From: Candidatus Omnitrophota bacterium
GTDB taxonomy: Bacteria; Omnitrophota; Gorgyraeia; B26-G9
Assembly: GCA_022013205.1 (NCBI GenBank)
Contig: JAKLQT010000286.1
Location: 1 to 13,207 of the forward strand
Length of the DNA: 13,207 bases
Direction: 5' to 3'
A model generated the notes under the pieces. It made no database searches and was not told the origin of the DNA. It saw only the letters and a program-made list of their open reading frames with translations. The translations under genes and the position numbers were made by a program. Positions 8,053 to 13,207 of the stretch are shown here, piece by piece. The first letter of the stretch is position 1; each line of letters begins with the position of its first letter.

Positions 8053-8916
8053 CTATAACTTTATAATTGTCGGATGCGGTGCCCGGTGCCAGCCTTGCGT
8101 TACCTCTTCATTGATGATTGCGCGGATCATAACATCATCTACGACAAATTTATTATTCATTACCAGGCGCTTTAGCGCCTTATGGCAAATCATATTAACT
8201 CTTCTGGGATATCCATGCGTATACCTGTAAATTTCTTTTATCGCTCCTTCTAAAAATAAATGCATATTCGCTTTATATCCTGCCTGCTTAACGCGGAATT
8301 CAATCATCTGCCTTGTCTCTTGTTCATCAAGCGGATTAAGCGTGTACTTAAAGTTTATTCTATCGACAAAATTTGGTATATCAATCACCTTGCCGTGAAG
8401 CTCCATTTGTCCTAAGAGCACCAGCTGCAACAGCTTAAACTCATTTGTCTCATAATTAAGCATCACCCTTAGACACTCAAGCGTAACCTCGTTTAGCTTC
8501 TGTGCCTCGTCAATGATCAAAACAACTGTTTTATTTTCCTCAACGCCTTTTTGAAACAAAAAACGCTCCAAAGCTTCTTTAAGCTCTAATATACGCGGCC
8601 CATCGTTATTTACCTGTACATCAAAGTTGCGCACAAGTGATGTTAGGAATATCTCATCGCTCTCATAAACAGGATCAAGCATCATATGACATAGAAACCT
8701 ATCCTGAGATTTAACAAGCTGGTACAGTTTTCGGCTCAAAGTTGTCTTTCCTGTTCCGACATCCCCCAGGATCACGTTCAGCCCTCTTTTTAACCGCAGC
8801 TCTATCATCAGGTTTGTGAGTGCTTTTTCATGCTCACGCGACTCAAAGAAAAAAGCCGGATCAGGGCTTGTGGAAAAAGGCTCTTTGTCAAAACCTAAAA
8901 TTTTAAAATAACTCAT
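8053..8916 (-). CDS. ExeA/GspA-like AAA ATPase
   Basis: This is a 287-residue ATPase of the ExeA (GspA) family. The family N-terminus is clear (YFKILGFDKEPFSTSPDPAF, 3-22). Walker A is GDVGTGKT (51-58), Walker B is VVLIIDEAQ (131-139), a sensor 1-type LVLLGQ lies at about 165-170, and the sensor 2 region is HGYPRR (234-239). Aeromonas ExeA works with ExeB to assemble the secretin through peptidoglycan. Full-length ExeA proteins are nearly twice this size and carry a transmembrane helix and a periplasmic peptidoglycan-binding domain. This protein has neither and looks soluble and cytoplasmic. It is the first sizeable gene of the operon. GGGA lies about 8 bases before ATG 8916. DNA-transposition ATPases (TnsC/MuB-like) share the fold, but no transposase is near and the operon content favours the secretin-associated role. 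Confidence 0.9.
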   Translation of the reverse strand: MSYFKILGFDKEPFSTSPDPAFFFESREHEKALTNLMIELRLKRGLNVILGDVGTGKTTLSRKLYQLVKSQDRFLCHMMLDPVYESDEIFLTSLVRNFDVQVNNDGPRILELKEALERFLFQKGVEENKTVVLIIDEAQKLNEVTLECLRVMLNYETNEFKLLQLVLLGQMELHGKVIDIPNFVDRINFKYTLNPLDEQETRQMIEFRVKQAGYKANMHLFLEGAIKEIYRYTHGYPRRVNMICHKALKRLVMNNKFVVDDVMIRAIINEEVTQGWHRAPHPTIIKL

Positions 8917-9023
8917 GATCTTTTCCCGAACGCTTTTAAAAAATAAAAGGCCACACCCTTTTTCATAAAAAAAGTATAGCCTGTTAACATAATTCTATAT
9001 GGTTTTTTATCCTTAAAATCCAT
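8913..9023 (-). CDS. Candidate 36-aa small protein in front of the ATPase
   Basis: An ATG at 9023 opens a 36-codon frame whose TGA (8915-8913) overlaps the ATPase ATG as ATGA, the same junction used twice elsewhere in this operon. The peptide is basic and aromatic, with TGYTFFMKKGVAFYFLKAFG in its middle, so it could be membrane-active or a translational coupler. GGA lies about 5 bases upstream of the ATG and AAGGA about 11. The frame is in phase with the upstream MerR-type gene, separated from it only by TAA 9056-9054 and ten sense codons. I recognise no family. It may be a chance ORF. Confidence 0.35.
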   Translation of the reverse strand: MDFKDKKPYRIMLTGYTFFMKKGVAFYFLKAFGKRS

Positions 9024-9053
9024 TTTTCCGTCTATCCTTCCGTGAAAGACAGC

Positions 9054-9293
9054 TTACATCTGATGATTATTATTCAATATCTTAGCGATTATCTTTAAAG
9101 GATAACCTTTACCCTTTAAGTCATCTATTTTATTTAAGTTGCTTTCTACCTCTAAAGCTTTATAAAAACGCTTATTCCCGGAGCCTCTTTTCCTTATGGC
9201 ATTAAGTAATCCGAAATTCGTATAGTGATTTAATGTCTGGTAAGATATATTAAACTTTCTCACAACATCCATTGCTGTAATGATATCATCCAT
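9054..9293 (-). CDS. Small single-domain MerR-family DNA-binding protein
   Basis: The preferred start is ATG 9293 (79 aa), because GAGG lies five bases upstream and the protein then begins exactly at the MerR fold. The longer frame from GTG 9350 adds 19 residues without family resemblance. The helix-turn-helix is about residues 6-25 (ITAMDVVRKFNISYQTLNHY), followed by the typical YTNFGLL turn, a basic wing (RKRGSGNKRFY, 34-44) and a last helix with KGYPLKIIAKILN. There is no effector-binding or metal-binding domain, so it resembles short MerR or excisionase-type regulators. It has its own promoter at 9422-9450. It sits 137 bases upstream of the ATPase and could regulate the secretin operon or itself. 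The target is inferred from position only. Confidence 0.75.
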   Translation of the reverse strand: MDDIITAMDVVRKFNISYQTLNHYTNFGLLNAIRKRGSGNKRFYKALEVESNLNKIDDLKGKGYPLKIIAKILNNNHQM

Positions 9294-9421
9294 TTCTACC
9301 TCATATTTTCCAAAAAAAGATACAAAATTTATAAAATGAATACACCTCACCCATTAAAAGGCAGTATCCTTTTTCTTTTAACAAAAAATTACTAAAAATA
9401 AACCAGGTTTTGACTTATTTA

Positions 9422-9450
9422 ATGCTAGCATATATGGTAACTATTGTCAA
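9422..9450 (-). promoter_or_regulatory. Sigma70-type promoter for the MerR-type gene, palindromic -10
   Basis: On the minus strand there is a perfect TTGACA at 9450-9445, a 17-base spacer, and TAGCAT at 9427-9422 preceded by TGC (extended -10). The predicted start is near 9415, giving a leader of about 120 bases before ATG 9293. The -10 lies inside the perfect palindrome ATGCTAGCAT (9422-9431), next to a second one, CATATATG (9429-9436). These are possible operator sites, perhaps for the regulator itself. MerR activators usually use 19-20-base spacers, so this spacing suggests ordinary or repressed promoter architecture. Confidence 0.6.
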
Positions 9451-9528
9451 GTGATATAAAAAGGTACACTCCGATACAGTTTTTACATGCTTGAGGGCAT
9501 TAAAATCATCTTTTTTGGGAGCGGGAAT

Positions 9529-9668
9529 AGAGCCTCATATGCTAAAAACCTGTGGTGTGTCGTAAGTGGGGTGCTGTTGCGAAATGTACAGCTATATCTC
9601 CCTGGGCACAGGAAAGGCATTATTAAGTTGAATAGTTTCCTAGTAACTTAATGATTTGTAAGGGCTCT
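9529..9668. other. Nested inverted repeats in intergenic DNA, possible structured RNA
   Basis: This stretch has no gene, but its inverted repeats nest into a plausible three-way junction. An outer AGAGCC/GGCTCT pair (9529-9534 with 9663-9668) encloses two arms. One arm is ATGC/GCAT (9539-9542, 9617-9620), then CCTGTG/CACAGG (9549-9554, 9607-9612), then GCTGT/ACAGC (9573-9577, 9588-9592). The other is ATTAAGTT/AACTTAAT (9622-9629, 9645-9652). Each stem is short enough to occur by chance. The ordered nesting is the only argument. I match it to no known riboswitch or RNA family, and the strand is unknown. Confidence 0.3.
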
Positions 9669-9724
9669 TTATTATTTAGTGTGGACTTCTAATAAAGATT
9701 AGGGGGGAATTTTTAAGCGCACTC

Positions 9725-9883
9725 ACAAATTTAGGCAAATATTCGTTATGTTTTTGGGTACCCTTTTGGGCGCGAAGACTGTCTGAGCCCTTGACATTCT
9801 TAATGTCAAGGGAGAGTTTCTGCAGCGCCAAAAACACAACGCAGATTTGCCGGTTCCGCTGCTTTTTAGCGGGGAAAATTTGT
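9725..9883. repeat. 159-bp nested palindrome (hairpin repeat element or structured RNA)
   Basis: The arms pair in order: ACAAATTT 9725-9732 with 9876-9883; GGCAAAT 9734-9740 with 9845-9851; a 14-base arm 9744-9757 with 9828-9841 (one imperfect pair, a G-U on the minus strand and A-C on the plus); GGCGC 9769-9773 with 9825-9829; and a perfect central hairpin with 11-bp stem and 3-base loop at 9788-9812. A side hairpin (CCGCT/AGCGG, 9856-9872) interrupts the right arm. TAAGCG occurs just outside both ends (9714-9719 and 9886-9891), as a target duplication might. The layout suggests a nonautonomous hairpin repeat. The rod shape and size would also fit a 6S-like RNA on the minus strand, with a weak GTGACA-17-TACGCT promoter at 9916-9888. 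A 60-codon ORF over it is a shadow of the repeat. Confidence 0.6.
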
Positions 9884-9988
9884 TGTAAGCGTAAAATTTA
9901 CCCATAATCTTGTCACGACTTCATTTATACAGCATTCTCCACATTTATTGCGAAAGAACCTTTATAAATTATTAAACAAGAAAGAACC

Positions 9989-10023
9989 AAAAAACAAGAG
10001 GCAGAAAATTAATTTCCCACCCC
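9989..10023 (-). terminator. Intrinsic terminator after gap
   Basis: Starting 31 bases after the gap stop, the minus-strand RNA folds into an uninterrupted 11-bp stem (GGGGUGGGAAA with UUUUCUGCCUC, using four G-U pairs) around a UUAA loop (10023-9998). UUGUUUUUU follows. This isolates gap from the palindrome and the regulator downstream. Confidence 0.65.
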
Positions 10024-10054
10024 TTAAGATTTAAACCATAAGTTTGGACTAACC

Positions 10055-11053
10055 TTATCCTTTAGTCACGATCAAGTCGATCAAATCAACAACTCTGTTT
10101 GAATATCCCCATTCATTATCATACCATGAAAGGACCTTGACCATGTTTTTCCCGATTTTCATAGTGCTCAGAGCATCAAATATCGACGAATGAGAATCCT
10201 TAATAACATCAGCGGATACAATCGGCTCATCACAATATGAAAGAATCCCTTTCATCGCGCCTGCTGCCGCTGCCTTAATCGCCGCGTTGATTTCCTCAAC
10301 AGTCGCGTCCTTTTCCAGCTCTACTACCAGGTCAACAAGTGAACCTGTAGGAGTAGGTACCCGGATAGCCATGCCGTTTAGTTTTCCGTTAAGCTCAGGA
10401 ATAACCAGCCCCACTGCTTTAGCCGCACCGGTTGTTGTCGGGATCATTGATAATGCCGCGGCACGTGCTCTTCTTAAATCGCTGTGCGGAAAATCAAGAA
10501 TTACCTGGTCGTTAGTGTAAGAATGAATTGTTGTCATCAAACCGTAAACTATGCCGAATTTATCATTCAAAACCTTAGCTACAGGCGCAAGGCAGTTGGT
10601 TGTGCATGACGCGTTAGATACAACAATATCATCTGCCTTGAGCATATCATCATTTACACCAAGAACGATTGTATTGTCAATTTTGTCTTTTGAAGGAACT
10701 GTCAGAATTACCTTTTTGGCCCCTGCTTCAACATGCCACATTACCTGCTCTCTTTTCCTGAATACTCCGGTTGACTCAACAACAATATCAACCCCTAACT
10801 CTTCCCAAGGCAGCTGCTTCGGGTCTTTAATAGCATAGATCTTAATTTTCTTTCCGTCAACAATTATAGCCTCACCCTCTACTTTTACAATTTTATCATA
10901 TCTACCGTAAACAGAGTCATATTTTAAAAGATGGGCAAGTGTTTTCGCATCTGTAAGGTCATTAATTGCCACAACCTCGATATTGCTTTTTTCCATAGCA
11001 ATTTTAAATACATGACGGCCGATTCTCCCGAATCCATTAATACCTACTCTCAC
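10055..11053 (-). CDS. gap: Glyceraldehyde-3-phosphate dehydrogenase (NAD-type)
   Basis: This enzyme oxidises and phosphorylates glyceraldehyde 3-phosphate to 1,3-bisphosphoglycerate in glycolysis. From GTG 11053 it has 332 residues, the normal family length. Visible motifs are the nucleotide-binding VRVGINGFGRIGR at the N-terminus, AINDLTD (the Asp typical of NAD preference), the active-site SNASCTTNCLAPVAK with the catalytic Cys, TIHSYTNDQ with the catalytic His, and WYDNEWGYSNR near the C-terminus. The frame stays open to TTG 11086, but that start lies before the strong AGGAGG at about 11074-11069 and adds non-family residues. GTG 11053 is about 13 bases from that site, longer than usual. 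An ATG close to the site is out of frame (see findings). The gene lies downstream of the two GalT genes and ends in its own terminator. Confidence 0.96.
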   Translation of the reverse strand: MRVGINGFGRIGRHVFKIAMEKSNIEVVAINDLTDAKTLAHLLKYDSVYGRYDKIVKVEGEAIIVDGKKIKIYAIKDPKQLPWEELGVDIVVESTGVFRKREQVMWHVEAGAKKVILTVPSKDKIDNTIVLGVNDDMLKADDIVVSNASCTTNCLAPVAKVLNDKFGIVYGLMTTIHSYTNDQVILDFPHSDLRRARAAALSMIPTTTGAAKAVGLVIPELNGKLNGMAIRVPTPTGSLVDLVVELEKDATVEEINAAIKAAAAGAMKGILSYCDEPIVSADVIKDSHSSIFDALSTMKIGKNMVKVLSWYDNEWGYSNRVVDLIDLIVTKG

Positions 11054-11086
11054 TCCCGTTGCATTTCCTCCTTTTTTAATGAGCAA

Positions 11087-11117
11087 ATTACTTAGTGAAC
11101 ACAGTGAAACTAAGTAA
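11087..11117 (-). other. 10-bp-stem hairpin in the gap leader
   Basis: ATTACTTAGT (11087-11096) is perfectly complementary to ACTAAGTAAT (11108-11117), with an 11-base loop. On the minus strand it ends about 13 bases before the AGGAGG of gap and is followed by TTTGCTC rather than a T-run, so it is more likely a leader structure or operator than a terminator. Confidence 0.45.
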
Positions 11118-11130
11118 TAATTGCGAATTA

Positions 11131-11153
11131 AATCCGCCGCTCCTTTTGGCGGA
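11131..11153 (-). other. GC-rich hairpin between galT and gap
   Basis: ATCCGCC and GGCGGAT form a perfect 7-bp stem around a 9-base loop. In the minus direction it is followed by TTAATTCGC, a poor T-tract, so termination after galT would be partial at best. With the neighbouring hairpin at 11087-11117 it may act as an attenuator or an mRNA-processing or stability element before gap. I found no convincing promoter in this 126-base gap. Confidence 0.4.
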
Positions 11154-11212
11154 TACTCTCTTAATTAATCTCTTATCTTGTGTATCTGTGTTTAGAGTTT
11201 CCCCTTTTTTTA

Positions 11213-12217
11213 TTAACAAATTTCACGCAAAAATTTTGCAGCCTGTTCCGGCGGGTTGGGATTTATATAAAAACCAGTCCCCCATTCAAAACCAGCTGAT
11301 TTGGTAAGTTTCGGCAAAATTTGTAAATGCCAATGGTAAAACTCGAGCTCCTGATCATTCTGTATTGGAGCAGTGTTAATAATAAAATTAAACGGCGGAT
11401 CTGTCAAGACCTTTTTTAATCTTCTCAAAGTGTCTTTTAAAATAGCCGCCAGATCATCCATTTCATCCTCACGTATATCGTAAAAATGACTCTTATGCTC
11501 TTTTGGCATGATCCATGTTTCAAACGGGGTACAGGAGAAAAATGGACTAAACGCGACGAACCGCTCATTTTGACTAACCAGCCGTTCCTTTTCCTGCATT
11601 TCCTGATGAATAATATCACAATACACGCATCGTTCCTTAAAACCGTAATACTTTTGGGCGCCGCGCAAGGCCTCTTTTATTTTTTTAGGCACGATCGGAA
11701 GAGCAATCAGCTGTGAATGCGAATGTTCCAAAGAAGCGCCTGCGCTCAAACCGTGATTTTTAAATATCAAGATGTATTCAAAGCGCTTATCTTTTTTAAG
11801 ATCAATGCAGCGCTGTTTATATGCCATAATTACTTTAGACACATCCTGCAGGCTTAGATCCGGAATATCCTTTTCATGCTCAGGTGTTTCTATTATAACT
11901 TCATGCGCTCCGACCCCGTTCATCTGATCATATATATCAATACCCCGGCGCTCCAGATCTCCTTCTATACGTAGTGCCGGAAATTTATTGGCTATAACAC
12001 GCAAATTCCACCCCGGCTTATTCGGCCTGGACCCGGGAGTTCTATCAACAAATATCTCCGGCGGAGTTATATCCTCATTGCCAGCGCAAAAAGGGCACCT
12101 TTTCCCGGAATGCTTTTTCTGTACAGCCTCAGAGTAATAGTCAGCAGGAGTTTTAACCTGATCATAGCAAACAATTATCCACCTGCCGATTATCGGATCG
12201 CGGCGCAATTGCTGCAT
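11213..12217 (-). CDS. galT: Galactose-1-phosphate uridylyltransferase (HIT superfamily)
   Basis: This 334-residue enzyme should exchange UMP between UDP-glucose and galactose 1-phosphate (Leloir pathway) through a uridylyl-histidine intermediate. The N-terminus LRRDPIIGRWIIV is typical. Zinc-site CPFC is at 41-44, GVGAHEVIIE with its His at 101-110, the active-site motif HSHSQ at 165-169 (His167 the expected nucleophile), a second CVYC at 197-200, and YHWHLQILPKLT followed by GFYINPNPPEQAA near the end. All key residues are present. AGGAG lies about 8 bases before ATG 12217, and the start overlaps the stop of the upstream paralog by one base (TAATG). Related HIT enzymes act on ADP-glucose or other sugar nucleotides, so the exact substrate is less certain than the family. 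Confidence 0.92.
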   Translation of the reverse strand: MQQLRRDPIIGRWIIVCYDQVKTPADYYSEAVQKKHSGKRCPFCAGNEDITPPEIFVDRTPGSRPNKPGWNLRVIANKFPALRIEGDLERRGIDIYDQMNGVGAHEVIIETPEHEKDIPDLSLQDVSKVIMAYKQRCIDLKKDKRFEYILIFKNHGLSAGASLEHSHSQLIALPIVPKKIKEALRGAQKYYGFKERCVYCDIIHQEMQEKERLVSQNERFVAFSPFFSCTPFETWIMPKEHKSHFYDIREDEMDDLAAILKDTLRRLKKVLTDPPFNFIINTAPIQNDQELEFYHWHLQILPKLTKSAGFEWGTGFYINPNPPEQAAKFLREIC

Positions 12218-13207
12218 TATTTTCTCTCCTGATTTAATCCATTCAAAAACTTTGCCGCCTCCTCAGGCGGTGTAGGATTAATATAAAAACCGCTGCCCAG
12301 CTCAAACCCGGCAACCTTTGTAAGCCGCGGTGTAATTTCAATATGCCAGTGATAATCATAATCTATTGTTTTCCAGTATCCTGCTGAGGTCATCCTCCGA
12401 AACGGAGCAGTATGAATAAGAAAATTATAAGGCGGATCATTAAGTCCCGTGGATAACTTACCCATTACTGTTTTCATAATACCCGCTAAGCCTTTTGTGT
12501 TTTTCAGAGTATAAAAGTCACAGGAATGCTCCTTGGGCAAAACCCATACCTCAAAAGGAAAACGAGAAGCATAAGGGGTAAAAGCGACAAATCCGTCATT
12601 GTGCGCGATAACACGAGCCTGAGCATCTATTTCATGGCGAATCATATCGCAGAATAAACAGCGTTCTTTATATTCATAATAACGTTTACACCCGGCAAGT
12701 TCTTCTTTTACCCTTTTTGGGTTTACAGGCAAGGCAATAAGCTGCGACCTTGAATGCCTTATCGGGCTGGCTCCGGCGACAACTCCGTAATTTTTAAAAA
12801 TAAGCGCGTATTTTATCCTGATATCTCTCTCCAGATCCTTCATACGCTTAACATACGTATCAAAAACACAGGCAATCTGCTCGATATCAAGCTCCGTGAT
12901 ATTAGCAACATGCCGGCTGGCCTCAATAATTACTTCATGAGCGCCGATTCCGTTCATCAAATCAAACATACCCTGCGGCCTGCGGCCCATATCGCCCTCT
13001 ATCCGCATTAAAGGCGTCATGTTCGGCACGACACGCAAATCCCAACCAGGAGTGTTGGGAGGAGTGTTTTGTCTGCGTACGGCATAGATCTCAGGAAAAG
13101 TTTCGTTTTCCCGGCCTTCACAAAAAGGACAGTCAATTTCTGAAGGCTCATCTTTAGCAACTACAAAATCATGCGGACGTTTCCCGCGCTCCGTGGAAAC
13201 AATCACC
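12217..13207 (-). CDS. GalT paralog lacking the nucleophilic histidine (5' end outside window)
   Basis: At least 329 residues are visible. By comparison with the downstream paralog, about a dozen N-terminal residues (the LRxDPIxGRW region) lie beyond the window, so the GTG at the edge is not the start. Zinc-type CPFC (26-29), GIGAHEVIIE (87-95), CLFC (183-186), YHWHIEITPRLT (285-296) and GFYINPTPPEEAA are all kept. The active-site motif reads HSRSQ (151-155, codons CAT TCA AGG TCG CAG) instead of HxHxQ: the first His, a zinc ligand in E. coli GalT, is present, but the nucleophilic second His is Arg. The rest of the protein shows no decay, so it is probably functional in another way, as a regulatory or partner subunit or an enzyme with altered chemistry. 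The next gene overlaps it by one base, so the two proteins are probably made together. Confidence 0.88.
   Translation of the reverse strand, partial: VIVSTERGKRPHDFVVAKDEPSEIDCPFCEGRENETFPEIYAVRRQNTPPNTPGWDLRVVPNMTPLMRIEGDMGRRPQGMFDLMNGIGAHEVIIEASRHVANITELDIEQIACVFDTYVKRMKDLERDIRIKYALIFKNYGVVAGASPIRHSRSQLIALPVNPKRVKEELAGCKRYYEYKERCLFCDMIRHEIDAQARVIAHNDGFVAFTPYASRFPFEVWVLPKEHSCDFYTLKNTKGLAGIMKTVMGKLSTGLNDPPYNFLIHTAPFRRMTSAGYWKTIDYDYHWHIEITPRLTKVAGFELGSGFYINPTPPEEAAKFLNGLNQERK

Noticed and set aside
8973..8978. TATACT as a -10 box for the ATPase operon on the minus strand
   Set aside because: No -35-like hexamer lies at 16-18 bases, and the motif falls inside the candidate small ORF.
9723..9905. 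60-codon minus-strand ORF in the intergenic region
   Set aside because: It overlies the palindrome almost exactly, has no family resemblance and no convincing ribosome-binding site.
9952..9988. Direct repeat GAAAGAACC (9952-9960 and 9980-9988)
   Set aside because: Two copies of a 9-mer in A-rich sequence, with no element between them that would make it a target-site duplication.
9351..10054. tRNA, rRNA, tmRNA or CRISPR array in the longest gene-free stretch
   Set aside because: I looked for cloverleaf with CCA or TTCGA arms, rRNA core motifs, a tmRNA tag and regularly spaced repeats, and saw none.
11437..11619. 60-codon minus-strand ORF in another frame of galT
   Set aside because: It lies wholly inside galT with no start signal and no family resemblance.

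Overview
Every supported gene in this window lies on the minus strand, so transcription runs from high to low coordinates. The sequence is moderately A+T-rich. Two outer-membrane secretins, signal peptides and a GspC/PilP-like inner-membrane protein show a Gram-negative (diderm) host. The combination of an ExeA-type ATPase, coiled-coil/TPR proteins and tandem HIT-family GalT enzymes reminds me of uncultured PVC-related lineages such as Omnitrophota. That placement is an impression from family resemblance and was not tested.

Right part (about 13207-9989): two overlapping galactose-1-phosphate uridylyltransferase paralogs (the first cut by the window edge), a 126-base leader with two hairpins, glyceraldehyde-3-phosphate dehydrogenase (gap), and a good intrinsic terminator after gap. 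This is central sugar metabolism. The upstream GalT paralog has Arg where the family has its nucleophilic His.

Middle (about 9988-8917): roughly 700 bases without a convincing gene, then a small MerR-type regulator. The gene-free stretch holds a 159-bp nested palindrome (a hairpin repeat element or a structured RNA), a second group of nested inverted repeats, and a clear sigma70-type promoter with a palindromic -10 region that should drive the regulator. A 36-codon ORF fills most of the space between the regulator and the next gene.

Left part (8916-2): a tightly packed operon whose genes overlap by a few bases or sit a few bases apart. It encodes an ExeA-like AAA ATPase, a GspC/PilP-like bitopic protein, secretin A, coiled-coil/TPR protein A, secretin B, coiled-coil/TPR protein B, and a third coiled-coil protein with an N-terminal TPR-like hairpin. 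The secretin plus coiled-coil/TPR pair is a tandemly duplicated module. No secretion motor ATPase, platform protein or pilin is present. I infer an envelope-spanning assembly in which ExeA and the GspC/PilP-like protein help place or gate two related outer-membrane channels, and the long coiled-coil proteins act in the periplasm as spacers or scaffolds. This duplicated, motorless secretin operon is the best candidate for an undescribed system here. The last gene runs into a perfect 26-bp inverted repeat at the window edge that looks like an assembly or amplification fold-back, so its C-terminus should not be trusted.
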